A stretch of 64,000 bases of DNA from Methanosarcina vacuolata Z-761 (GTDB lineage: Archaea > Halobacteriota > Methanosarcinia > Methanosarcinales > Methanosarcinaceae): the NCBI RefSeq assembly GCF_000969905.1, contig NZ_CP009520.1, positions 806,001 to 870,000 of the forward strand, read 5' to 3'. Shown one piece after another: positions 35,015-44,585 of the stretch; position 1 is the stretch's first letter; each line of letters begins with the position of its first letter. A program made the translations under genes and the position numbers. The notes below the pieces were generated by a model. It searched no databases. It was not told the origin of the DNA and saw nothing but the letters and a program-made list of their open reading frames with translations.

Positions 35015-35216
35015 CTTATACTTCTTGCAAGATCAGTTTCGGATTTATCAATAGTTGATGAAAATGGGAAGATAGGAGCAGGCAGCACTACTATTCAAAA
35101 AAAGGTATAAAATAAGTAAATTGAATTTCGCGCAGGCAGTTTTTTCAATTACCAGTTTCCAGTGTAAGTTTCCTCAAGTAAACTTAGCAGGCCTGCAGTT
35201 TAATTTGTGAACACTA

Positions 35217-36095
35217 TTATACCTGGCTATTTAGATCCTCTGAACCCTGCCTGAGGCTGTTTACAAGTTTTCGGATAGCTTCAGCAACCTGGTACTCCGA
35301 TGCACCCCAGTGAACTACAGCTCCATCAAAGCCCGAAATCTTTACAAGCCCTGAATTTTCAGACCTGCAGCAGCGAGTAATAAAGGATTTTGAGGGCACA
35401 ACTATTTCGGACTTGAAAGGACAGATGTTTATAAAAGAATACTCTAATTCAGGAAAACGCATCTCAAAAAGAGTCTTTGAAATCTCGCATCCTACGAGTA
35501 AATGTCCATTTTCTGTGAGCACATCCGAATCCAGGCACTTGCCTTCGAGTCCAGACGCGCTGCATGGAAAAACCGTATTTTTTCCTTCAAAACGCCTGAG
35601 GTCAATTACCTTTTCAGTAAACCTGACCTGGAGGTCCCCGAAAATTCCACTGGCTTCGAGCCTTCTCACAACAAGAGAAAGCCAGGACGGATAAGGGGGA
35701 GCAACGTCAAGGATTTCTAGCTCAAGAATGCTTGAAAGGTCAGGGGCATGAACAAAAGTAACATGCCTATCCATACCTGTAAAAATTACCGTGTTCACTT
35801 TGCCGGTACAGAGCTTTTCTGCAGTCTCGATCAGGAGTGTGCGGTTTTTTATGTTTAATTCCCTGTCATACTTTACCACCTCTTCTCGTGAGGCTATTTT
35901 TTCGAGAGCTTCAACTTTCCTGAGCAGTCCCTCTCCGCTTTTTTTTACGTGATAAACTGCATATTCGTAGTTGCCTGTCTGAGGATTTTCCTTTTCTGTA
36001 ATCAGATAGTCAGTAAGAAAATAGATAGGCTCTTCAGTGCCCGGGCAGAAGGATTTTGTTACTCCCACATACTTATACTCATCAGGAAAAAGCAT
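35217..36095 (-). CDS. Conserved hypothetical methanogen protein
   Basis: This 292-residue soluble protein belongs to no family I can name with certainty. It has an alternating alpha/beta pattern, a TGMDRHVTFVHAPD segment (about 106-119), and a cysteine-containing second half (FPCSASGLEGKC, VGCEISKTLFE, FINICPFKS, TRCCRSENSG) with several possible metal ligands. It ends with VVHWGASEYQVAEAIRKLVNSL. There is no signal peptide or membrane helix. It stands alone. The cysteine pattern hints at a metal or iron-sulfur site, but nothing more can be claimed. Confidence 0.65.
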   Translation of the reverse strand: MLFPDEYKYVGVTKSFCPGTEEPIYFLTDYLITEKENPQTGNYEYAVYHVKKSGEGLLRKVEALEKIASREEVVKYDRELNIKNRTLLIETAEKLCTGKVNTVIFTGMDRHVTFVHAPDLSSILELEILDVAPPYPSWLSLVVRRLEASGIFGDLQVRFTEKVIDLRRFEGKNTVFPCSASGLEGKCLDSDVLTENGHLLVGCEISKTLFEMRFPELEYSFINICPFKSEIVVPSKSFITRCCRSENSGLVKISGFDGAVVHWGASEYQVAEAIRKLVNSLRQGSEDLNSQV

Positions 36096-36382
36096 AGATA
36101 TCGGTTGTTTTGGATGATTTTTTGGGTTGTTGATTCTATAGTCACAAGGCTAAATAATGCAGCTACTCAACTGAGATAAAATGAACTTTTTATTGCAACA
36201 ATTACAGGTGTGACCATAGGTTACTGTTCTGGATTTCCGTTCTGGATTTCCGTTCTGGATTACTATTATTTTAGTAATTATCAAATTTAATTCATTTCCG
36301 ATATGTTTCCGGTGTACATTTCGGTGTACTTTTCGGTGTACATTTCAGTGTACTTTTCATATTTTGATATTTACAGGACTAA
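36096..36382. repeat. Spacer with two short tandem arrays
   Basis: A 13-bp unit GTTCTGGATTTCC occurs about three times (36227-36262). A 12-bp unit GTGTACWTTTCR occurs four times (36311-36358). No gene is visible. Confidence 0.85.
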
Positions 36383-36880
36383 TTATTCTTTTTGCTCACC
36401 CTGGATTTTTTTTCTATGGGCTACAAGCCCGCCGTCAGCAAGTATCTGGAGAAGGAAATCCGGCAATTTGTTTCCCCTGAATGTGCCTTTATCCGAAACT
36501 GTAACCTCGCCTTTTAGCAGATCAACTCTGACCTCATCGCCCTCCTGGCAATCTATATCGGCTTCAATAAGAGGTAACCCTACATTGATTGCATTTCGGA
36601 AAAAGATCCTCGCGAAAGATTTTGCGACAACGCAGGCTATACCTGCATGTTTTAAAGCAAGGGGAGCCTGTTCTCTTGAAGAGCCGCAGCCAAAATTGCT
36701 GCCTGCTACAATAATATCCCCTGGTTTTACTTTTTTTGCAAACTCGGGGTCAATGCCTTCCATTGCATGAGCTGCAAAGACCTGCATATCTTTGGTTCGC
36801 AGGTATTTACCAGGAATAATTACGTCTGTATCGATATCGTTTCCGAATTTCCAGATTCGGCCTATGATAGGGTTTTTCAT
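36383..36880 (-). CDS. aksE: Homoaconitase/isopropylmalate dehydratase small subunit (AksE/LeuD family)
   Basis: This 165-residue swivel-domain subunit has [21 protein letters not shown] at the N-terminus and [17 protein letters not shown] (about 60-76), which binds the substrate. With the iron-sulfur large subunit (not in this window) it isomerises hydroxy-tricarboxylates. The loop YLRT at residues 26-29 is, as I recall from work on methanogen homoaconitase, the signature of the homoaconitase rather than the isopropylmalate isomerase. This suggests a role in 2-oxosuberate synthesis for coenzyme B. The aksF-like gene lies 3.5 kb downstream on the same strand, not in the same operon. Confidence 0.88.
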   Translation of the reverse strand: MKNPIIGRIWKFGNDIDTDVIIPGKYLRTKDMQVFAAHAMEGIDPEFAKKVKPGDIIVAGSNFGCGSSREQAPLALKHAGIACVVAKSFARIFFRNAINVGLPLIEADIDCQEGDEVRVDLLKGEVTVSDKGTFRGNKLPDFLLQILADGGLVAHRKKIQGEQKE

Positions 36881-37059
36881 CGCAATTCACCTGCGAAGTA
36901 GGTTTTTTTAATAGTATATCTAGATAGCGGGAAAATAAAATAAAAGTCTGCAGACCTTACCTAAAAATAAAGTTGAAAAGATATAACCTAAAAATAAAAG
37001 CAAAGGAAAAAGAAGTAGAAATAAAGGTGAGTGGAGTGAGTAATAGTACACTCCGTAGC

Positions 37060-39582
37060 TTATACCTTTACTTCTTCTCCTTTTAATACGGCTTCTTCAC
37101 TTACTTTCACTTCTTTTGTCGTATCTCCATAGCTCACTACATAGGGTCCTGAAGGTGCGGTATCAAACTTTGTTTCGCCTGTACTCGGACCATCGGTCGA
37201 ATAAGGCACTGTAAATTCATACCTGCCCTGTGAATCTGCAGTTGTTGACTGTGAGTATCCAAAGGTCCTTCCCTGATTTGTAAGAATTGTCGTGTTTATA
37301 TTCACGGTTTCATTGGGGGATGCCGTGCCTGTTATATTTGCACCCTTGACGTACTCGAAGATCTTGACATAGCCGGTATCTACTTCAGAGAGTTTACCTC
37401 CGTAGAAGTAATTGTATACCTGTTTATACCCGGCCTCGTCAGTTTGATAGGCCTCAGTCTCGTGGACCATACGGTACTGTTTCAAGCCATTTCCGTCAAA
37501 AATATGCAGTTTTGCTTCCATGGAATTAAAATATCGGGTAGAAGGTATGTTCTGATATTGGCTACCTGTCCAGTAAGCCTGATAATACCCATCAGTATCA
37601 AGAGTCCAGGCAGGCATTGCCCCGAATATTTCTGTAGCCATTCTGGCATCAGACATTATATATCGTGATCCTGCTTTGTCGGACCTTGGGTCTATGGCTT
37701 CAAGTATTGCACTTGCTTCTTTTTCAGATGGAGCTGTGAAGAAGGTTGCTGCACCTGGTTGGTTTGTCTCGTTAATACTTGCCCTGCGACCTCCTATTCC
37801 TGCCTGGAACGGGTTCGCATTCGGCATCCTGTGCCCTATTGTCTCTATATAGTGCCCGTAGTCCCACCAGGACATAACACCATATGCAGTATCAGGATAA
37901 TTGAAAAGTTCTCCGTTTATCGGGGCTTCATAAGTGGCATTGTAGTCCATCCCAGGGTCCGGGGTGTTTGAGCGAAGCCAGGTACAAGCTTCCATCCAGG
38001 GCTCATTGGGCTCATTTGAGCCAACTGCATATAGCATTGCATATGCATATACCGGATAAATTAGAAATACCGCTATAAGCAGGACTGCTAGAATCTGCTG
38101 TACTTTGAAGAATTTCAATGCCTCTGGAATATCTGCGGGTGACTTTACAGTACTTTTGAACTTCTGGTCAAGTTCACCCCATTTTACTTTTTCAAGTAAC
38201 AATCCTCCCAGATATGCACTCAGGATTGAAACGTTTATTGAATAGTAATATGCAAAACGGTTCTGGCCGTAAATTGCAAGGAGAATAAAGAAACTCCAGA
38301 CAAGAAGCAGAAATTCCTGAGGCTTTGGTCTTCTAAACAGATTTGCAGCCAGAATAAGCATTCCTAGAATAGAAGCGAGAAATCCCGTAGTAGTGAAATT
38401 TGAGAAAGCTTTAGAAAGGGTAAAGACACCACTACTGTAAAATATGGAAGTAGCTTCACCAATTGTCGAAGGCCCTCCCTGTTGAATCCCAAAAACAGTG
38501 CTCGGAGCGTTTATAATCAGGGAATAAAGGGATGGAGATAAAACCTTGATACATATAAGCCCGAGAATACCAGCTCCGAGGATTAGCAGAGGGTAGTAAT
38601 AAGCCGTCATTTGCTTTCTTTTGAATTCCCTTTCAATAAGGCTCAAAGCCGCAAAACCTGCCATTGTCCCAAGGGATGTGATAACATGGAACCAGGAGTA
38701 ATAGTACAGAGAAAACCCCATGTCAGGGTGGACAAAGGGAAGGATAAGGATTGTACTTACTAAGCAGGTGACTATGCCTGTAAACCCAAGGTAGTCGCTG
38801 GATTCATTCCGGAAATTGTCCAAGATATACTGGAATATAGCGTAAACAAGTACAATTAATAAGAATAGCGAGCCTCCTGGCCAGCAAAGCTGGTAGGCTG
38901 AATACATTATTCCAGCCATAACCGAGTATATAAAAGGTTCTTTCAGGACATTGAATTTCTTATTGAACACATCTTCAAAATGAAGTTTTTTCTCCTTTGC
39001 TGAAATCAAGGCCAGCATGAAAAACATCATGAAGAAAGTACTGAATAGTGATTCAGCGACATGATGGTCTGTAAAACCAATCAGTGAACGGGTCAGAAAC
39101 TGCCCTGGAGCAAATGCTATCAGAATCGCAGCCAGAATCCCGGTTTTATGCCCCCCAAGATATTTTCCAATGTAGTAAACCGGAATGACAGCAAGGGCTC
39201 CGAGCACGGCAGGAAAATAAGCTCCTACTGTATAAACCAGTTGAGAACTGGGATGTCCCATTCCAAGAATCAGGGAGGTTATGGCCATCATTTGGTCGAA
39301 CAATGGGCCGAAATGTATGTAACTCCCGTTAGGATAGTTGGTCATGGGATTGAAAAACATCCTGTGTGGGTAATTTTCAAGCAGGACGAATAAGGTACGC
39401 ATATGGTACCAGGCATCGTTGGTCGCAAACTTTACGGATCCATCGGATAAGAACACCGAATCTGAAGGAAGTGTTCTGACCCACAGAGATATAAAGCCAA
39501 TTATCGCAACTGCCAAAGTATAAGGCCAGCTGGATTTGATTTTGTTTTGAAATGATGATACAGGATGATCCTGAGAACTCAT
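37060..39582 (-). CDS. aglB: Oligosaccharyltransferase AglB/STT3, copy 1
   Basis: This 840-residue membrane enzyme has about 11-13 N-terminal helices carrying the first catalytic motif TNDAWYHMR (about residues 54-62), with further acidic loops. A soluble C-terminal domain carries the WWDYG motif (about residues 568-572) that recognises the N-x-S/T acceptor. The C-terminus contains a beta-sandwich (NITGTASPNETVNINTTIL...). It transfers a lipid-linked glycan to asparagine of surface proteins outside the cell. A highly similar second copy lies at 42003-44528, with an insertion sequence between them. Neighbouring glycosyltransferases build the glycan. Length is normal for the family. Confidence 0.95.
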   Translation of the reverse strand: MSSQDHPVSSFQNKIKSSWPYTLAVAIIGFISLWVRTLPSDSVFLSDGSVKFATNDAWYHMRTLFVLLENYPHRMFFNPMTNYPNGSYIHFGPLFDQMMAITSLILGMGHPSSQLVYTVGAYFPAVLGALAVIPVYYIGKYLGGHKTGILAAILIAFAPGQFLTRSLIGFTDHHVAESLFSTFFMMFFMLALISAKEKKLHFEDVFNKKFNVLKEPFIYSVMAGIMYSAYQLCWPGGSLFLLIVLVYAIFQYILDNFRNESSDYLGFTGIVTCLVSTILILPFVHPDMGFSLYYYSWFHVITSLGTMAGFAALSLIEREFKRKQMTAYYYPLLILGAGILGLICIKVLSPSLYSLIINAPSTVFGIQQGGPSTIGEATSIFYSSGVFTLSKAFSNFTTTGFLASILGMLILAANLFRRPKPQEFLLLVWSFFILLAIYGQNRFAYYYSINVSILSAYLGGLLLEKVKWGELDQKFKSTVKSPADIPEALKFFKVQQILAVLLIAVFLIYPVYAYAMLYAVGSNEPNEPWMEACTWLRSNTPDPGMDYNATYEAPINGELFNYPDTAYGVMSWWDYGHYIETIGHRMPNANPFQAGIGGRRASINETNQPGAATFFTAPSEKEASAILEAIDPRSDKAGSRYIMSDARMATEIFGAMPAWTLDTDGYYQAYWTGSQYQNIPSTRYFNSMEAKLHIFDGNGLKQYRMVHETEAYQTDEAGYKQVYNYFYGGKLSEVDTGYVKIFEYVKGANITGTASPNETVNINTTILTNQGRTFGYSQSTTADSQGRYEFTVPYSTDGPSTGETKFDTAPSGPYVVSYGDTTKEVKVSEEAVLKGEEVKV

Positions 39583-40029
39583 AATAATCCCCTTTAAGAG
39601 GTAAGTTTTTTCAATTAAATATATAATTTGTGGAAGAAGAAAATCAAATAGATAATATTATCCTATGCAGGCAAATCAGTCTGATTAGTTATAATCCTGC
39701 TTATCCATTTTCGGAAACTTCATGCATTTTTCATATTGAGTCGTCAGAACAGTCTTCAAGAGGTTCAGTATTCCTGGAGGAGAGTTACTTTTCTTTCCCG
39801 ACTACAGTCTCTCTACAACTGTCTACTTCGAAACATTAGTAAGTCTTCTAAGACGCTGCAATGTTATTGTTCCACTTTAAGAGGCCCTTTGACATATAAA
39901 ATAACTTTATTAATAGTATATAAAAGTATATGTAACCTGTGAATATATAAAAAACAATCATTCTGGAAAGGTGGAGGCTACTTCAAAAATATCTATAGAA
40001 CAATCATTTCCAAAAAAGATAAAAATAAA
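39583..40029. other. Upstream region of aglB copy 1
   Basis: AT-rich spacer carrying the aglB promoter. Two overlapping 68-69-codon frames lack Shine-Dalgarno sequences and family similarity. I see no RNA gene. Confidence 0.4.
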
Positions 40030-40100
40030 AATAAAGACATCAAATAAGGTAAAATGAATAAAATAAGGTGAATGAATAAAATAAGGTGAAATGAATAAAA
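40030..40100. repeat. Left half of an AATAAAATAAGGT tandem array split by the insertion sequence
   Basis: Units of ATGAATAAAATAAGGTGAA-type (about 19-20 bp) end at 40100. The same array continues beyond the insertion sequence at 41847. The insertion therefore landed inside a pre-existing array between the two aglB genes. Confidence 0.8.
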
Positions 40101-40116
40101 CCTGACTTCCGCTTTT

Positions 40117-41703
40117 TTAAGCGCATAAATTCAATTTTTCCATAATTTCTTTTTGCTTTCTTGTGAGTTCTGTAACTATTACCTCTCCATTTTGCAGTTC
40201 TACTTTTCTGATCTTCTCAAGCTCTAAAAGTAAACTCTCTACTGTATAATCCTCAATAATTTTTGTTTCCTTCATCATACTCAGTAGCTTCATTCTAATA
40301 ATTAGTCCGATAAAGCAGACAAAAATGAATCCCTTTGTTGTTGAATCTTTGTTTGTGTTTAGTGGAAGCGACTGAATATCATTTTTCATTACTTTGAATC
40401 CTTTCTCAACAATATCTCTTTCTCTGTAGTAAGTGAGACATTCTACCCAATCACGTTCTCCATAATAAAAAAGGAAAAACTTTCCCATTCTGTTTATTCT
40501 CTGCGATACTGCATTTTTCTTGATATTGATTTTGAAATGGTCATCTATCTTTTTCCACGAATAGAAACTTGCCATTTCCCTTGCTCTCTCTTTGAACACC
40601 TCTGCCGCATTTCTCCATCCTGGTATTGCTGTTTCTTCCAGTTTTTCCTTCATATCATAAAGACGGGAGTAAAATGTGCTTTTTTCTTCCATTTCTCTCT
40701 TTGGATCATAGAAACAGTATCCATTGATCTTGAATTCCTTTTCCTCAAGAGTCACTGGCTTTACAAATATTGGTTTTTTGTGAAACTTATGAAGATATTC
40801 CGGACTTTCGATGTCTTTTTGTACTGAACTCATAAGCTCTTTGACACTTTTAAGTGCCATTGTAGCTGGCATAATAAAAGGAATCTTTTCCCTTACTAAT
40901 TCCTCAATGTTTCCCTTGCTGAAAAAGCCTCTATCCATTACCAGTGTATAGTTTTCCATTCCATGAGCTTCTATCTTTTTTAGAGTATTTTTAAGAGTTG
41001 TAACGTCTACAATACTTCCAGGATAGATGTCATACATCACCGGAATTCCTTTTTCCTTATCCATAATCATGGAGAGATTTATTTGAGGAAGATCGCAATT
41101 GTCTCTATTGTATCCGTATTCAAGAAGATTAATTAGTTGTGAGTAGCTCGATAAACTGGTAAGATCGTACATTAATGTGCGTTTTGTCCCAAGATTTCTA
41201 AACATTTTACCCATAAACATGGATGGAATGTCGCTATTACCTACTTTTGCAAGTAGATTACTGATGTTTTGACTTTTCAAGGGTAACTCAGGCCACTGGA
41301 GAGAAAGAACAGAATTCTCATACCAGGTTTTAAGGTTATACATAGCTGTAGGACGAATTACACGATTAAGTGCTATTGAAAGTATCATGTTCCTGTCTTT
41401 TTCATTGAACAGATCACCAAGATATTCTTCAATTTTGAGTTCTTCTACTATTTTCTGTAATGGAAGGAACTCACCATAGTTATAAGCATTTACAGGTTTG
41501 CTGGAAACGAAAGAAGTCTCATCTTGCACGATTTCATCGGAAGAGTTTAATGCGTCACGAACTCTAACAGGTTTACCGTTTATGTTTCTGCCAACATATT
41601 TGGATTTATGGCGAATTTGTTTCTTTTCCTTATCGTAATAAGGAATATCTTCGTACCAGTACTCAATTCCATTTATTTTCTTGATGCGGAGGATAGACTT
41701 CAT
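40117..41703 (-). CDS. IS1634-family transposase (DDE)
   Basis: This transposase of about 528 residues starts KSILRIKKINGIEYWYEDIPYYDKEKKQIRHKSKYVG, like IS1634 family proteins. The catalytic segments LMYDLTSLSSYS, YTLVMDRGFFSKGNIEEL (the D-R-G-F motif typical of the family) and YRERDIVEKGFKVMKND (the Y-x-x-R-x-x-x-E-x-x-F/K DDE-E motif) are in order. The frame is complete. A longer open frame begins 28 codons upstream, but I take ATG 41703. It directly follows a perfect palindrome TGCGCTTAT-ATA-ATAAGCGCA that looks like its promoter/operator. It could mobilise the element and cause recombination between the flanking aglB genes. Confidence 0.92.
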   Translation of the reverse strand: MKSILRIKKINGIEYWYEDIPYYDKEKKQIRHKSKYVGRNINGKPVRVRDALNSSDEIVQDETSFVSSKPVNAYNYGEFLPLQKIVEELKIEEYLGDLFNEKDRNMILSIALNRVIRPTAMYNLKTWYENSVLSLQWPELPLKSQNISNLLAKVGNSDIPSMFMGKMFRNLGTKRTLMYDLTSLSSYSQLINLLEYGYNRDNCDLPQINLSMIMDKEKGIPVMYDIYPGSIVDVTTLKNTLKKIEAHGMENYTLVMDRGFFSKGNIEELVREKIPFIMPATMALKSVKELMSSVQKDIESPEYLHKFHKKPIFVKPVTLEEKEFKINGYCFYDPKREMEEKSTFYSRLYDMKEKLEETAIPGWRNAAEVFKERAREMASFYSWKKIDDHFKINIKKNAVSQRINRMGKFFLFYYGERDWVECLTYYRERDIVEKGFKVMKNDIQSLPLNTNKDSTTKGFIFVCFIGLIIRMKLLSMMKETKIIEDYTVESLLLELEKIRKVELQNGEVIVTELTRKQKEIMEKLNLCA

Positions 41704-41726
41704 GCGCTTATATAATAAGCGCATAA
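41704..41726 (-). promoter_or_regulatory. Palindromic promoter/operator of the transposase
   Basis: TGCGCTTATATAATAAGCGCA is a perfect inverted repeat with 9-bp arms and an embedded TATATAA box, immediately before the transposase ATG. The arms repeat the core of the terminal inverted repeats (AAGCGCATA), so transposase could bind here and repress itself. Confidence 0.55.
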
Positions 41727-41846
41727 TAGTATAGATAGTTTTTGAATTGTTGTTTGGAAATGAGTAAGTTAGTATGCATCTGCACACGAATTAAATGAGC
41801 AAAATAGGGATACAAAAAGTATGCGCTTAAAATTTGGGAATTAAGG

Positions 41847-41965
41847 ATAAAACAAGGTAAAATGAATAAAATAAGGTAAAAGAAATAAAATAAGGTAAAA
41901 GAAATAAAATAAGGTAAAAAAAATAAAATAAGGTAAAAGAAATAAAATAAGGTAAAAGAAATAAA
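41847..41965. repeat. Right half of the AATAAAATAAGGT tandem array
   Basis: About six copies of a 19-bp unit (AAGGTAAAAGAAATAAAAT), continuous in pattern with the repeats at 40030-40100 and lying downstream of aglB copy 2. Confidence 0.9.
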
Positions 41966-42002
41966 AATGTGAAATTAACTAACTGTATTATTCTTATACT
42001 GT

Positions 42003-44528
42003 TCAAACCTTTATTTCTTCTCCTTTTAATACATCTTCTTCACTTACTTTCACTTCTTTTGTCGTATTGCCATAACTCAATAAATATGGTCCTGAAGGTG
42101 CAGTATCAAATTGTGTTTCGCCTACAATCGGACCTTCTGTGGAGTAAGGCACTGTGAGCTCGTACTTTCCCTGAGAGTCTGCAGTTGTTGACTGCGAGTA
42201 TTCAAAGGTTCGCCCCTGATTTGTAAGAATTGTCGTGTTTATATTCACGGTTTCATTGGGGGAAGCCGTGCCTGTTACATTTGCACCTTTAACGTACTCG
42301 AAGGTCTTGACATAGCCTGTATCTACCTCCGAGAGTTTACCTCCATAAAAGTAATTGTATACCTGTTTGTACAGTAGCTCATTGGTTTGGTAGGCCTTAG
42401 TCTCATGAATCATACGATACTGCTTCAAGCCATTTCCGTCAAAAATATGCAGCTTTGCCTCCATTGTATTAAAATATCGAGTGGTAGGCAGGGACCTATA
42501 CTCTTTATCTATCAAGTATACCTGGGTGTACCCTTTATTATCAAGAGTCCAGGTAGCAATTGACCAGAATATATCTGTAGCCATTCTGGCATCAGACATT
42601 ATGTATCTTGCACCTGCTTTGTCGGGCCTCGGGTCTATGGCTTCAAGTACTGCACTTGCTTCTTCTTCAGATGGGGCTGTAAGAAACGTTGTAGCACCTG
42701 GTCGATTTGTCTCGTTAATGCTTGATGTGCGGCCTCCTATTCCTGCCTGGAACGGGTTCGCGTTTGGCATTCTATGCCCTATTGTCTCTATATAGTGCCC
42801 GTAGTCCCACCAGGACATAACACCATAGGCAGTATCAGGATAATTGAAAAGTTCTCCGTTTTTCGGAGCTTCATAAATGGCATTGTAGTCCATCCCAGGG
42901 TCCGGGGTGTTTGAGCGAAGCCAGGTACAAGCATCTTCCCAGGGCTGGATAGGCTGCCCGTATACCATTTTTGTATATGGAATTGCAGATCCATATACTG
43001 GATAAATTAGAAATACCACTATAAGCAGGACTGCTAGAACCTGCTCTACTCTGACGAGTTTCAATGCCTCTGGAATATCTGCGGGTGACTTTACAGTACT
43101 TTTGAACTTCTGGTCAAGTTCACTCCATTTTACTTTTTCAAGTAACAGTCCTCCCAGATATGCACTCAGGACTGAAACATTTATTGAATAGTAATATGCA
43201 AAACGGTTCTGGCCATAAATTGTAAGGAATATCAAGAAGCTCCAGACAAGAACCAGTAATTCCTCGGGTTTTGGTTTTCTGAATTGGTTTGCAGCCAGTA
43301 TAAGCATCCCGAGAAGAGACGCAAAAAATCCCGTAGCAGTAAAATTTAAATAGACTTTTTCCATAGTAAAAGTGCCATATGGTAAGAATATAGACGAAGC
43401 TTCTTCTATTGTGGAAGGTCCTCCCTGTTGAATTACGAAAACAGTGTTTGGTGCATGTATAATCAGGGAATACAGTGATGGAGATACGATTTTTGCAATT
43501 ATAAGCCCGAGAATTCCTGCTACGAGGATTAGAAAAGGGTAATAATAAGCTTTTATTTTCTTTCTTTTGAATTCCCTTTCAATGAAACTCAAAGCCACAA
43601 AACCCACCATCGCTCCAAGAGCGGTGACTACATGGAACCAGGAGTAATAGTACAGAGAAAAACCCATATCTGGATGGACAAAGGGGAGGATGAGTATTGT
43701 ACTTACCAGGCAAGTGACTACACCTGTAAACCCAAGGTAGTCGCTGGACTCATTCCGGAAATTGTCAAGAATATATTGAAATATTGCGTAAACAAGAACG
43801 ATAAATAAGAAAAGCGAGCCTCCTGGCCAGGAAAGCTGGTACGCTGAATACATGATTCCAGCCATAACTGAGTATATAAGAGGTTCTTTCAGGACATTGA
43901 ATTTCTTATTGAACACATCTTCAAAATGAAGCTTTTTCTCCTTTGCTGAAATCAAGGCCAGCATGAAAAACATCATGAAGAAAGTGCTGAATAGCGATTC
44001 GGCAACATGATGGTCTGCAAAGCCAATCATTGAACGGGATAGAAACTGCCCTGGAGCAAATGCAATCATGATCGCAGCCAGAATCCCAACTTTATGTCCA
44101 CCAAGGTACTTTCCTATGTAGTAAACCGGAATAACAGTTAGGGCTCCGAGCACGGCAGGGAAATAGGCTCCTATAGTGTTAACCAGTTGAGAACTGGGAT
44201 TTCCCATTCCAAGAATCAGGGACGTAATAGCCATCATTTGATCAAACAATGGACCAAAATGTATGTAACTCCCATTAGGATAGTTGGTCATGGGATTGAA
44301 AAACATCCTGTGGGGGTAATTTTCAAGCAGAACGAAGAGGGTACGCATATGGTACCACGCATCATTGGTCGTGAACTTCACAATTCCGCCAGGAAAAATT
44401 ACATTGTCTGATGGGATTATTCTAATCCATAGAGACACAAAACCGATTATCGCAACTGTCAGAGTATAAGGCCAGCTGGATTTGATTTTATCCTTTAATG
44501 ACGATACAGGACGATCCTGAGAATTCAT
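42003..44528 (-). CDS. aglB: Oligosaccharyltransferase AglB/STT3, copy 2
   Basis: This 841-residue protein is nearly identical to the copy at 37060-39582 over most of its length. It has TTNDAWYHMR near residue 55, the multi-helix domain, WWDYGHYIETIGHR at about 568-581, and the same C-terminal beta-sandwich. Differences cluster in external loops, for example the segment after YGSAIPYTKMVYG and the region around IFWSIATWTLDNKGYTQVYLIDKEY. Both copies keep the catalytic motifs, so both should work; they may prefer different acceptor sites or glycans. The gene heads toward copy 1 through the insertion sequence. It precedes a glycosyltransferase gene 57 bp upstream on the same strand, probably the same operon. 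Confidence 0.95.
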   Translation of the reverse strand: MNSQDRPVSSLKDKIKSSWPYTLTVAIIGFVSLWIRIIPSDNVIFPGGIVKFTTNDAWYHMRTLFVLLENYPHRMFFNPMTNYPNGSYIHFGPLFDQMMAITSLILGMGNPSSQLVNTIGAYFPAVLGALTVIPVYYIGKYLGGHKVGILAAIMIAFAPGQFLSRSMIGFADHHVAESLFSTFFMMFFMLALISAKEKKLHFEDVFNKKFNVLKEPLIYSVMAGIMYSAYQLSWPGGSLFLFIVLVYAIFQYILDNFRNESSDYLGFTGVVTCLVSTILILPFVHPDMGFSLYYYSWFHVVTALGAMVGFVALSFIEREFKRKKIKAYYYPFLILVAGILGLIIAKIVSPSLYSLIIHAPNTVFVIQQGGPSTIEEASSIFLPYGTFTMEKVYLNFTATGFFASLLGMLILAANQFRKPKPEELLVLVWSFLIFLTIYGQNRFAYYYSINVSVLSAYLGGLLLEKVKWSELDQKFKSTVKSPADIPEALKLVRVEQVLAVLLIVVFLIYPVYGSAIPYTKMVYGQPIQPWEDACTWLRSNTPDPGMDYNAIYEAPKNGELFNYPDTAYGVMSWWDYGHYIETIGHRMPNANPFQAGIGGRTSSINETNRPGATTFLTAPSEEEASAVLEAIDPRPDKAGARYIMSDARMATDIFWSIATWTLDNKGYTQVYLIDKEYRSLPTTRYFNTMEAKLHIFDGNGLKQYRMIHETKAYQTNELLYKQVYNYFYGGKLSEVDTGYVKTFEYVKGANVTGTASPNETVNINTTILTNQGRTFEYSQSTTADSQGKYELTVPYSTEGPIVGETQFDTAPSGPYLLSYGNTTKEVKVSEEDVLKGEEIKV

Positions 44529-44585
44529 AGTATCCCCTTTATAAATTAAACATTATAAATTACGGTATAATTATGAAAAAGAAAA

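Larger units (their letters stand above)
40101..41846. mobile_element. IS1634-like insertion sequence, apparently intact (1746 bp)
   Basis: Imperfect terminal inverted repeats of about 28 bp: left CCTGACTTCCGCTTTTTTAA and right (reverse complement) CCTTAATTCCCAAATTTTAA, both continuing GCGCATA. The element is flanked by ATAAAA on both sides (40095-40100 and 41847-41852), a 6-bp target duplication as expected for IS1634, though the surrounding array is repetitive. It carries one long transposase gene without frameshift. It lies between two aglB paralogues. Confidence 0.88.

Noticed and set aside
40117-41787. Transposase start at 41787
   Set aside because: The extra 28 residues translate the palindromic promoter region and the inner end of the IS; the ATG at 41703 directly follows the palindrome.
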